This document shows positions 26,765 to 38,409 of a stretch of 64,000 nt of DNA, one piece after another. A program made the position numbers and the translations under genes. The notes beneath the pieces are model-generated. The model saw only the letters and a list, made by a program, of their open reading frames with translations. It did no database searches and was not told where the DNA came from. Each line of letters starts with the position of its first letter. Position 1 is the stretch's first letter. This DNA is from JAHFUA01 sp963704285 (lineage in GTDB: Bacteria; Acidobacteriota; Terriglobia; Terriglobales; Acidobacteriaceae), in NCBI GenBank assembly GCA_963704285.1, contig OY969886.1, positions 1 to 64,000 of the forward strand, given 5' to 3'.

Positions 26765-26839
26765 GCCTGTCTCCTCTGCGAGTTGCGCCCGCAATCCCGA
26801 CTGCCGGGGGCGGCTGGGCTTGCGTAAGCCACGGCCGGA

Positions 26840-27811
26840 TCAGGTGAAGGTGGGCAGCAGCACCAAGTCATCGTGCGGCACTGGCTCCAGGGGATGGCCG
26901 CCTTTGGTCCAGGCACGCAGGCCGCCGTGGATCACGTACGCGTCGAAGCCATGTTCCCGCAGGATGTGCGCCACACGGGCGCTGGTTGCTTCGCGCACTC
27001 AAGTGCAATACAGATAGATTTCCTTGTCGCGGGGCCAGTCTTTCACCGTGGCCAGCAGGTTGTTGGGCTCGAGGCGGATCGAGCCCTTGATCCGCATGGC
27101 ACCGGGATCGTAGTAGCCATGGCTGCGGACGTCGGCCACGGTCATGCCGCCGGCTTCGCCCGAAGACAATCTCCTGCCCAGTTCTTCCACCTGCACCCGC
27201 GGCACCACGCGGTACTTCCGGTGCTTCCAGTAGAGATACGCGCGGTAGGCGACGTAGCCGATGAGTGCGACGAGCAGCAGCCATTCCACCGCACGCCCCA
27301 CGACTTGCACCTGTTTCGTGATGGCCACGATCACTCCGCTGAACAGATAGCCGAACCCGGCATAGGCGACCGTGTAGAGGCAGGCGCCGACGAAATCCAG
27401 GCGCAGGAATTGGCCGATGCCCATGCGCATGCTGCCGGCCAGCGGAGGCGCCAGCGTGTTGATGCCGGGAATGAACTTGGCAAACAGCAGCGTGGTCCGG
27501 CCGCGCCGGTAGAACGACTCCGCCGAGCGCAGGATGCAGGACTCGGGATTGAGCGCGATCCGGCACAGGAAGCCGAGCAGCGCCCATCCGGTGTAGCGTC
27601 CGAGGATGAAAAGCAGCGTGTCTCCCAGGAGCATCGCCGAGAGGGCGATGATCACGACCATCTCCGGGCGCAGACGGTTCCACGCGCTGGCCGCGCCGGC
27701 AGCCACCAGGGCCAGCGCCGCAGGCACCGGCACTCCCACCGCCTCCAGAAACACGATCAGCGCGAGCACCGCGTACCCATGCTTCTCCAGCAGTGAAGCG
27801 ATCTCGGTCAT
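26840..27811 (-). CDS. DedA-family membrane protein fused to rhodanese, with in-frame UGA
   Basis: Residues 1-200 are a DedA/SNARE-associated domain (GVPVPAALALVAAG, SFYRRGRTTLLFAKFIPGINTL) with about five membrane helices. Residues 205-323 are a cytoplasmic rhodanese domain (MTVADVRSHGYYDPGAMRIKGS). The catalytic Cys is residue 269 in IYLYCT; the next-but-one codon is TGA (26999-27001). The same frame then continues VREATSARVAHILREHGFDA, then YVIHGGLRAW to a stop at 26840-26842, a complete rhodanese. A Cys is expected at the TGA position in relatives (YCxC). Read as selenocysteine the protein is 323 aa; otherwise it is a 270-aa truncated product. Confidence 0.7.
26965..27001 (-). promoter_or_regulatory. 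Possible bacterial SECIS hairpin after UGA
   Basis: On the minus strand, counting from the base after TGA, bases 17-21 GCGCC pair with 27-31 GGCGC around loop CGTGT. The loop begins 22 bases after TGA and has G as its second base, which meets the usual loose bacterial SECIS criteria. A longer alternative stem, GTGCGC (bases 1-6) with GCGCAC (28-33), also exists. No selenocysteine genes are in the window. Confidence 0.4.
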
Positions 27812-27943
27812 GCAAATCCAAGTTTCGCGGGTGGGGCGCGCCCGCGCCGCGTCACAGGGTGAGATTCAGGCGGCGGCGGAAAGCTGCGGGATTTTGTGGA
27901 AGGGATGCGCCCGGCGTTGACGCCCGTGCATCTCTCTAATGCA

Positions 27944-28549
27944 ATGAGAGCCATCAAACCAAGGTTCGTGAGAGCCGGGTTGGCGGTGCTGGCGGTCGCG
28001 TTGGCCGTCGGAGCGCCGTCTCGCGCACAGGAGACAACGCTCAGCCTCGACCCGGAAAAAACCACCGTCAGCTTTACGCTGGATGCCACCCTCCACACCG
28101 TCCACGGCGCCTTCCGAGTGAAGAGCGGTGCCATCCGGTTCGATCCGGCCAGCGGTGCGGCGAGCGGAATGGTGGTGGCAGATGCGGCCAGCGGGCAGAC
28201 CGGGAACAAGAGGCGCGACCGCACGATGCACCGCGACGTTCTCCAGAGCGAGCGCTATCCCGAGATCTCGTTTACGCCCACGCGCATCGCCGGCGCCGTT
28301 CTGCCGCAAGGCGAGTCCAGGGTGCAGGTGGAGGGAGTTTTGAGATTGCAGGGGAGCGACCACGCCATCACCCTTCCCTTCCAGGTGCAGGTAATGGGGA
28401 ACGAACTGCGTGCGGCCACCCAGTTCGTCGTCCCCTACGTCGCCTGGGGACTGAAGAACCCGAGCACTTTCCTTCTGCGCGTTGCGGACAAAGCGGAGCT
28501 GAGCATCGTCGCCACCGGCAAGCTAACAAGTGCCGCGGCGCAGCGCTGA
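27944..28549 (+). CDS. YceI-family periplasmic protein
   Basis: About 201 aa from ATG 27944. An N-terminal signal peptide (AGLAVLAVALAVGAPSRA) precedes a lipocalin-like YceI domain: KTTVSFTLDATLHTVHGAFR, then DRTMHRDVLQSERYPEISF and a C-terminal beta-barrel strand set. The family binds polyisoprenoid or amphiphilic ligands in the periplasm. The gene is divergent from the DedA fusion, with 130 bases between them. Confidence 0.88.
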   Translation: MRAIKPRFVRAGLAVLAVALAVGAPSRAQETTLSLDPEKTTVSFTLDATLHTVHGAFRVKSGAIRFDPASGAASGMVVADAASGQTGNKRRDRTMHRDVLQSERYPEISFTPTRIAGAVLPQGESRVQVEGVLRLQGSDHAITLPFQVQVMGNELRAATQFVVPYVAWGLKNPSTFLLRVADKAELSIVATGKLTSAAAQR

Positions 28550-28555
28550 CCAGCC

Positions 28556-29416
28556 CTACGGCAGAAGATGGGCCAGTTCCTTTTGGTAAAGCTGGTTCTG
28601 GGGGAACTCCTCGGCCAGGCCGGAAAGCAAGCGGCGCGCGGTTTCGCGATCGCGGTCGCGCAGAGCGGCCACCGCCAGCAAAAGCCGGGCATAGGGAGCA
28701 AGGTAGTGTCCCTTTTCGGCGGTGATGCGCAGCTTGGCGATGCCTTCCTCCTTGTTGGTCTCCGCCCCGCCCATGCGCAGCAGCCAGCGGACGGGCGCGG
28801 AATTCACGCCCAGCAGGTAGTTTTCGACGCCGACCGCGAGATAAGCGTCGTAGTAGGAGGGATCGAGCGCCAACAGCTTCTGAGCCAGCAGCCGCCCGGC
28901 CTTCATGTAGCCCAGCCCCGCCAAGTTCCGTTTCTCGATCATGGCCGCATAGTCGCCGCGCAGGCCGCTGGCCATCACTTTGGCAAAGAGCGCGTTGGCG
29001 TCCTGCGGCGAGCCGGAGAGGATGCGGCCGGCAATCTCGTCGCCTTTGGCCAGTTCGCGGTCGAAGGCACCGCGAACCTGCGGGTCAGGCACGGGCTTCG
29101 CGCGTTTCGCGAAGCGTCCGTTGTCGGTGAACAGTTCGGATTCCAGGATATGCAGGCGGTCGAATTCCGCGAAAAGATAAGCGGCGGCGTTCGACACCGG
29201 GCCGAGCGCATCGTCGGGATGGCTCGCCTCCCACGACTGGAAGATGGCGTGGGCGCCCTCGAAATCCAAGTTGTACATTTGGCGGTAGCCGGTCTCGAGA
29301 GTCGCGGGAACGTCGGTGGCGGTGGCCGGCGCCGCCGCAAGCGAGATCACGCCGGCGAGCAGCAGCAGCGTCAAGACAGCCGACTTGGGTTTTGCGGGCA
29401 GCAGTCGCACCCACAT
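28556..29416 (-). CDS. Secreted TPR-like hypothetical protein
   Basis: About 286 aa from ATG 29416, which begins MWVRLLPAKPKSAVLTLLLL, a signal peptide ending near AAAPATATD. The mature part is all-helical with TPR-like pairs (YRQMYNLDFEGAHAIFQSWE; AGRLLAQKLLALDPSYYDAY; RRLLSGLAEEFPQNQLYQKE). Such proteins are common in Acidobacteriota; no activity is known. Convergent with the YceI gene. Confidence 0.7.
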   Translation of the reverse strand: MWVRLLPAKPKSAVLTLLLLAGVISLAAAPATATDVPATLETGYRQMYNLDFEGAHAIFQSWEASHPDDALGPVSNAAAYLFAEFDRLHILESELFTDNGRFAKRAKPVPDPQVRGAFDRELAKGDEIAGRILSGSPQDANALFAKVMASGLRGDYAAMIEKRNLAGLGYMKAGRLLAQKLLALDPSYYDAYLAVGVENYLLGVNSAPVRWLLRMGGAETNKEEGIAKLRITAEKGHYLAPYARLLLAVAALRDRDRETARRLLSGLAEEFPQNQLYQKELAHLLP

Positions 29417-29572
29417 GGTCCTAAATGGCTGAACGTCCCAGTAAATACTTAGATGCAGCAGCAGAGCTCGATGCTCTTTGCTTTTTCTGCGCCGGCCCAG
29501 CGGCAGATCATGTTTCTCCACGGTGAGGCTGCGGAAAGCGGTTCGCGTCGTGGCCTTCCGGCATCACCGGGG

Positions 29573-30556
29573 TCAGCGACCAGCCGCAGCGTCGCGAGCT
29601 TGCTCGAGCAGTTTCGCGCAAGCATATACGCTGCGGGTATGGACCATCGGCAGGCGCAGGCGATCCCCCAACTCCACCACGGCTCCCACCACGGCTTCCA
29701 ATTCCAGGGGCCGCCCGGCCTCCAGGTCTTGCAGCATGGAGGTCTTATGTTCGCCCACCTTCTCCGCGCCCGCCATGCGCTGTTCGATGGAGACGGGCAA
29801 CTTCAGCCCCAACTTGGAAGCCACCGCTTCCGCCTCCCTCATGATGTTGCGGACCAACGCCGACACGCCGGGGTCTCGCGCCATCTGGGCCAGCGTGGCG
29901 CGCGTCAGGGCGCTGATTGGGTTGAAAGCCACATTGCCCAGGATCTTGACCCAGATCTCGTTGCGGATGTGGGTGGTGACGGGAGAGCGCAAGCCGGAAG
30001 CGATCAGCGCGTCGGCGATCCGGCGGCAACGCTCCGAGCGCGCGCCATCCGGCTCGCCCAGCGAAATGCGGTTTCCTTCGCTGTGCAGGATGACTCCCGG
30101 CTCCGTGAGCTCGGTCGAGAAATAGACGATGGAGCCCACCACGCGGCGAGCCTCGATGGCCGCCGAGATTACTCCTCCGGGATCGACTCGTTCCAGGCGG
30201 ATTCCCTGCCACGGCCCCTCGAAGCCCTGGAAAAACCACCAGGGGACGCCGTTCTGGGTGCTGACCACCGTGGTGTTGGGACCCAGGACCGTCTTCAACT
30301 GCGGCGCAAGCTGAGGCAGGCTGTGCGCCTTCACCCCGAGAAAAACCACGTCCACGGGTCCCACTTCCGCGAGCGTGCCGGCAATCCGTGGGCGCGCCTC
30401 GAAGTCCCCATCTACGCTCTTCACGCGGACGCCGTGCTGCTGCATGGCGCGCAGATGCGGTCCGCGGGCAAACAGGGTCACGTCCAGTCTCGCACGCGAC
30501 ATGCGCGCGCCGATATACGCCCCGATCGCTCCCGCGCCCGCAATCAGGAACTTCAC
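29573..30556 (-). CDS. panE: 2-dehydropantoate 2-reductase family protein
   Basis: NADPH-dependent ketopantoate reductase fold, about 327 aa. The GTG start at 30556 overlaps the TGA of the ligase gene (GTGA). Rossmann motif FLIAGAGAIGAYIGARM; VVFLGVKAH and TQNGV loops; C-terminal catalytic Lys/Asn region NEIWVKILGNVAFNPISALT. Coupling to an acyl-CoA ligase rather than pan genes leaves open a different 2-keto acid substrate. Confidence 0.8.
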   Translation of the reverse strand: MKFLIAGAGAIGAYIGARMSRARLDVTLFARGPHLRAMQQHGVRVKSVDGDFEARPRIAGTLAEVGPVDVVFLGVKAHSLPQLAPQLKTVLGPNTTVVSTQNGVPWWFFQGFEGPWQGIRLERVDPGGVISAAIEARRVVGSIVYFSTELTEPGVILHSEGNRISLGEPDGARSERCRRIADALIASGLRSPVTTHIRNEIWVKILGNVAFNPISALTRATLAQMARDPGVSALVRNIMREAEAVASKLGLKLPVSIEQRMAGAEKVGEHKTSMLQDLEAGRPLELEAVVGAVVELGDRLRLPMVHTRSVYACAKLLEQARDAAAGR

Positions 30557-32061
30557 CGTTGACCGTCCAGGATGGCGGATCCCACCTGCTGGCGCCGGAT
30601 CTTTCCGGTTGCGGTCAGGGGAATACTGTGCACGATGAACACTTTCTTCGGACACTTGTATTCCGCCAGGCGCTCGCGACAGTGCTTCAGCAAAGCCGAT
30701 TCGTGCGCGCCTCCGGCCTCGTGCAGCACCACCGCGGCCGCCACTTCCTCGCCCAGAACCGGATGCGGCATGGCGAAGGTGACGGCCTCGGCCACCGCCG
30801 GGTGCGCCAGCAGCACCTCGTCCACCTCACGGGGCGCAACGTTCTCGCCGCCGCGGATGATCAGGTCTTTGATCCGGCCGGTGAGGTGCAGGTAGTTATC
30901 TTCATCCAGCAATCCCTGGTCGCCGGTGCGAAACCATCCGTTCACGAAGGAAGCCGCATTGGCCTCGGGGTTATTCTCGTATCCGCCGAACACGGTCGGC
31001 CCCTGAATCACTACCTCGCCGCGTTCTCCGGCCGCGAGATGATTGCCCTCTGCATCCATGATGCTGATGCGAATGCCGGTGGCCGGTCCCACCGAACCTG
31101 GCTTGCGATGCTGCGGCGGCAGAGGATTCGACGACATCTGGTGGGAGGCTTCGGTCATCCCGTAGGCTTCGACGAAGGGCACGCCGAACAGTTCCTCCAT
31201 CTTGTGGATGATCTCCGGCGTCAGCGGCGCGCTGGCGGAGCGGATGAAGCGCAGGGTTCCGGCGTGATGTTTGTGACCGTGGGCGCGCGCCAGCAGCATG
31301 TGATGCATGGTGGGCACGCCCGAATACCAGGTCACGCGATGTTCGTGCACGGTGCGCCAGAAGGGCAGCGGGCTGAATTTAGTCGGGATGACCACCGTCC
31401 CGCCCGAAACCAGGACCGCCAGCGTCGAAGCCACCAACCCGTGAATGTGGAACATCGGCATGATGCACAGGGACACATCGTCGGGAGAGAGCGAGTAGGT
31501 GTTGGCGATGTTGGTGGCGGAGATGGCCAGGTTCGCGTGTTGCAGAGGCACCCGCTTGGGACGTCCCGTGCTGCCGCTGGTGTGCAGGATCAGCGCCACG
31601 TGCTCCGGCGCTGGCGTGTCCGCCGCGTTTCGCCGGCGAGGCTCCACCAGGTGAACCGTGCCTTGGGCGTCCATCTCGACCGTGAGCGCGGAGATACCAC
31701 GGTCGGCGGCCGCACTGCGCGCCTGCTCCGCGCCATGGGGCGGGCAGAGCAGAACGTCCGCGGCGGTGTCTCCAAGGAAGAAAAAGAATTCCTCGTAGGG
31801 GTAGGCGGGATTGAGCGGCGCGGCAGTACCTGCGATCGCTCCGGCCAGGAAGGTGACGAGGGCGGGCACTCCATTGGGCAGAACGGTGGCCACACGCCTC
31901 CGGCCGTGCGTGCCGCCTACCGCCAGGATATCGGCCATCGCCAGAACCTGCTGCCGGAGCGAATCGTAGGTGATGCGGAGGTTGAGTTCCGGGACGATGA
32001 TCGCGGTCTGCTTTCCCGGAGCCAGTTGCAACAAGTCCAGAAGCGTAGCCGGAGAGTCCAC
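30553..32061 (-). CDS. AMP-dependent acyl-CoA synthetase (oxalyl-CoA synthetase/Pcs60-like)
   Basis: About 502 aa. The AMP-binding P-loop is LHTSGSTGRPKRVPLQHANL; further motifs are MPMFHIHGLV, EAYGMTEASHQM, GWFRTGDQG, LTGRIKDLIIRGGENVAP and the catalytic Lys in PLTATGKIRRQQV. The overall pattern most resembles the Pcs60/AAE3 group (oxalate-CoA ligase), an impression from memory. The frame is open up to 32142, but that stretch holds a repeat hairpin, so GTG 32061 is preferred. It is translationally coupled to the panE-like gene. Confidence 0.8.
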   Translation of the reverse strand: MDSPATLLDLLQLAPGKQTAIIVPELNLRITYDSLRQQVLAMADILAVGGTHGRRRVATVLPNGVPALVTFLAGAIAGTAAPLNPAYPYEEFFFFLGDTAADVLLCPPHGAEQARSAAADRGISALTVEMDAQGTVHLVEPRRRNAADTPAPEHVALILHTSGSTGRPKRVPLQHANLAISATNIANTYSLSPDDVSLCIMPMFHIHGLVASTLAVLVSGGTVVIPTKFSPLPFWRTVHEHRVTWYSGVPTMHHMLLARAHGHKHHAGTLRFIRSASAPLTPEIIHKMEELFGVPFVEAYGMTEASHQMSSNPLPPQHRKPGSVGPATGIRISIMDAEGNHLAAGERGEVVIQGPTVFGGYENNPEANAASFVNGWFRTGDQGLLDEDNYLHLTGRIKDLIIRGGENVAPREVDEVLLAHPAVAEAVTFAMPHPVLGEEVAAAVVLHEAGGAHESALLKHCRERLAEYKCPKKVFIVHSIPLTATGKIRRQQVGSAILDGQR

Positions 32062-32130
32062 TCTTACCTGCCTGGGAGGTTCGCGTGCACATGATTGTAC
32101 CGGAATCGCTCCGCCGGTCGCCGGAGGGCT

Positions 32131-32153
32131 GAGACGTAGCAAAGCTGCGTCTC
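32131..32153. repeat. GAGACG hairpin
   Basis: GAGACGTAGC - AAA - GCTGCGTCTC (10-bp stem with one G-T pair), related to the palindrome at 22816-22843. It lies between the RND operon end and the ligase start. Confidence 0.6.
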
Positions 32154-32159
32154 TTCATA

Positions 32160-35273
<3,114 letters not shown>

Positions 35274-35274
35274 C

Positions 35275-38200
35275 TCAGTCCGCCTCGACCTTCTCCTCTA
35301 CGTCGATGGGGTTGCCGATGCGAAAGCGCTCCAGCCGCCGCGCCAGCCGATCGAACCACAGGTAAACCACCGGAGTGGTGTAGAGGGTGAGCAACTGGCT
35401 GAGCAGCAGTCCGCCGACGATGGTGATGCCCAGGGGATGCCGCAGCTCCGAGCCGGTGCCGCGCCCCAGCGCCAGCGGCAATCCGCCGAACAAGGCCGCG
35501 AAGGTGGTCATCATGATGGGCCGAAAGCGCAGCAGGCAGGCCTGGAAGATGGCCTCCTCCGGCCGCATGCCCTGCTTGCGCTCGGCATCGAGAGCGAAGT
35601 CGATCATCATGATGGCGTTCTTTTTGACGATGCCGATGAGCAGGACCATGCCGATCAATGCCACCACCCCCAAGTCCATGCGGAACAGCAGCAGCGCCAG
35701 CAGCGCTCCCACGCCCGCCGAGGGCAGGGTGGAGAGGATGGTGATGGGGTGGATGTAGCTCTCGTACAGAACCCCGAGGACGATATAGACGGTGACGATG
35801 GCGGCGAGAATCAGCAGTGGCTCGCTGGAGAGCGAGTTCTGGAAGGCTGCCGCCGTCCCCTGGAAGCTGCTGTGGATGCTGATGGGCAGATCAATCTCTT
35901 TTTCCGCCTGCTGGATGGCTTTGACGGCGTGGCCGAGCGAGACGCCGGGAGCGAGATTGAACGAGAGCGTCGCCGCCGGAAACTGTCCCTGGTGGGTGAC
36001 GGAGAGCGGCGTCGTGGTCCGCTCGACGCGGGTGAAGGCGCTCAACGGCACGCTGGCTCCCGCCGGGTTTGCGGCAGTGGAAGCAGAGCGCACGTAGATG
36101 TCCTTCAGCGCGTCGGGGTTCTGCTGGAACCTGGGATCGACCTCCAGCACTACGTGGTACTGGTTCAACTGCGTGAACATGGTGGAGACCTGGCGCTGGC
36201 CGAAGGCGTCATAGAGGGTGTCGTCGATGGTCTGCGGCAGGATGCCGAGCCGCGACGCGGTGTCGCGGTCGATGTTGAGCGCGACCTGCAATCCGCCATT
36301 CTGCTGGTCGCTGGCCACGTCGAGCAGTTGGGGAAGCGTGCGCAGCTTGTCCACCAGTTTGGGCGTCCACAGGCCCAGTTCTTTGGCGTCGGCATCCTCG
36401 ATGGTGTACTGGAACTGGGTGCGGCTCACGCGGTCTTCCACCGTCAGATCCTGGACCGGCTGCATGTAGAGCGTGATGCCCTGCACTTGCGCCAGCTTAG
36501 GTTGCAGGCGGCGGATGATCTCGCTGGCGGTCAGGTCGCGGTCGTCGCGTGGCTTGAGGTTGATCTGGATGCGCCCGCTGTTGATGGTGGTGTTGATGCC
36601 ATCCACCCCGATGAACGACGAGACGTTGGCGACGTCCGGGTCCTGGAGAATGATCTTCGCCAGCTCCTGCTGACGTTCCGCCATGGCGGTGAAGGAAATG
36701 CTCTGCGCCGCTTCCGAGATGCCCAGGATCGCGCCCGTATCCTGCACCGGGAAGAAGCCTTTGGGCACGACGACGTAGAGAAATAACGTCAGGACCAGCG
36801 TCCCCACCGTCACCAGCAGGGTCTCGCGCTGGTGCTTGAGCACCCAGCTCAAGGTGACGGAGTAGCGGTCGATCACGTACTCGAAAACCCGCTCCGACCA
36901 GCGATAGAGCCTGCCCTGCTCTTCCGGCTTGCGATGGCGCAGCAGCTTGGCGCACATCATCGGGGTCAGCGTCAGGGAGACGAACGCCGAAACCAGGATG
37001 GTGGTGGCCAGGGTGACGGCGAACTCGCGGAAGAGCCGCCCCACCACGTCGCCCATGAAGAGCAGCGGGATGAGCACGGCGATCAGCGAGACCGTCAGCG
37101 AAACGATGGTGAAGCCGATCTGCTGGGAGCCCTTGAGCGCGGCCTGGAGCGGCGGCTCGCCGTCCTCGATGTAGCGCGTGATGTTCTCGATCATCACGAT
37201 GGCATCGTCCACCACGAAGCCGGTGGAGATGGTGAGCGCCATCAGCGAAAGGTTGTCCAGGCTGTAGCCGAGCAGGTACATGATCCCGAAGGTGCCGACC
37301 AGCGAGAGCGGCACCGCGATGGAGGGGATCACGGTGGCGGAAAGCGTCCGCAGGAACAGGAAGATCACCATCACCACCAGCATGACCGTCAGCATGAGCT
37401 CGAATTTCACGTCGGCGACCGAGGCGCGGATGGTCTCGGTGCGGTCGGCCAGAACGGTCACCTTCACCGCCGCGGGCAGCGCCGACTGGAGCTGCGGCAG
37501 GACCTTGCGGATGCGATCCACCACGGTGATGGTGTTGGCGCCGGGCTGGCGCTGGATGTTGACGATGACCGCGGGCGTGGTGTTCATCCACGCCGCCTGC
37601 TTGACGTTCTCCGCACTGTCGATGACGCGGGCGACATCGGACACGCGCACCGGCGAGCCGTTGCGGTAGGCCACGATCACGGACTGGTAGCCGCTGCTGG
37701 AGAGCAACTGGTCGTTGGCGCCGATGGTGTAGGAGAGGCGCTGGCCTTCGATGCTGCCCTTGGCCTGGTCCACGTTGGCCTGGTTCAGCACCGACCGCAA
37801 ATCTTCCAGGCCGAGGCCGTAGGAGGCCAGCGCCGTCGGGTTCGCCTGCACCCGCACGGCGGGCTTTTGGCCGCCGCTGATCGCCACCAGTCCCACGCCG
37901 GAGATCTGCGAGATCTTCTGCGCCAGCACGGTATCGGTGAGGTCCTCGACCTTGGAGAGCGGCATGGTGTCCGAGCTGACGGCCAGGGTGAGAACGGGGG
38001 CGTCGGCCGGGTTGGTCTTGCTGTAGATGGGCGGATTGGGCAGGTCGGGCGGCAGATAGGTGGAAGCCGCATTGATGGCCGCCTGCACCTCCTGCTCGGC
38101 GATGTCGATGCTCTCGTTGAGGTTGAACTGCAGGACGACGACCGAGCTCCCGCTGGAGCTGGTCGATGTCATCTGGTTCAGGCCGGGCAATTGCCCGAAC

Positions 38201-38409
38201 TGGCGCTCCAGCGGCGTGGTGACCGAAGAGGCCATCACCTCCGGGCTGGCGCCGGGATAGAAGGTGAGAATTTGAATGGTGGGATAGTCCACCTGCGGCA
38301 GCGCCGAGACCGGGAGTTGCCGGTACGCCACCAGGCCCACCAGCAGCACTGCGACCATCAGCAACGAGGTGGCGACTGGTCGGAGAATGAATATTCGAGA
38401 GGGATTCAT
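35275..38409 (-). CDS. RND efflux permease, MdtB-like
   Basis: 1044-aa RND pump, close paralogue of the next gene. FILRPVATSLLMVAVLLVG, LPVSALPQVDYPTIQI, GFVVDDAIVMIENITRYIEDG and GIVKKNAIMMIDFALDAERK mark the family. The ATG start overlaps the stop of the adaptor gene (ATGA). Likely exported substrates (drugs, bile-salt-like compounds, metals) cannot be told from sequence. Confidence 0.92.
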   Translation of the reverse strand: MNPSRIFILRPVATSLLMVAVLLVGLVAYRQLPVSALPQVDYPTIQILTFYPGASPEVMASSVTTPLERQFGQLPGLNQMTSTSSSGSSVVVLQFNLNESIDIAEQEVQAAINAASTYLPPDLPNPPIYSKTNPADAPVLTLAVSSDTMPLSKVEDLTDTVLAQKISQISGVGLVAISGGQKPAVRVQANPTALASYGLGLEDLRSVLNQANVDQAKGSIEGQRLSYTIGANDQLLSSSGYQSVIVAYRNGSPVRVSDVARVIDSAENVKQAAWMNTTPAVIVNIQRQPGANTITVVDRIRKVLPQLQSALPAAVKVTVLADRTETIRASVADVKFELMLTVMLVVMVIFLFLRTLSATVIPSIAVPLSLVGTFGIMYLLGYSLDNLSLMALTISTGFVVDDAIVMIENITRYIEDGEPPLQAALKGSQQIGFTIVSLTVSLIAVLIPLLFMGDVVGRLFREFAVTLATTILVSAFVSLTLTPMMCAKLLRHRKPEEQGRLYRWSERVFEYVIDRYSVTLSWVLKHQRETLLVTVGTLVLTLFLYVVVPKGFFPVQDTGAILGISEAAQSISFTAMAERQQELAKIILQDPDVANVSSFIGVDGINTTINSGRIQINLKPRDDRDLTASEIIRRLQPKLAQVQGITLYMQPVQDLTVEDRVSRTQFQYTIEDADAKELGLWTPKLVDKLRTLPQLLDVASDQQNGGLQVALNIDRDTASRLGILPQTIDDTLYDAFGQRQVSTMFTQLNQYHVVLEVDPRFQQNPDALKDIYVRSASTAANPAGASVPLSAFTRVERTTTPLSVTHQGQFPAATLSFNLAPGVSLGHAVKAIQQAEKEIDLPISIHSSFQGTAAAFQNSLSSEPLLILAAIVTVYIVLGVLYESYIHPITILSTLPSAGVGALLALLLFRMDLGVVALIGMVLLIGIVKKNAIMMIDFALDAERKQGMRPEEAIFQACLLRFRPIMMTTFAALFGGLPLALGRGTGSELRHPLGITIVGGLLLSQLLTLYTTPVVYLWFDRLARRLERFRIGNPIDVEEKVEAD

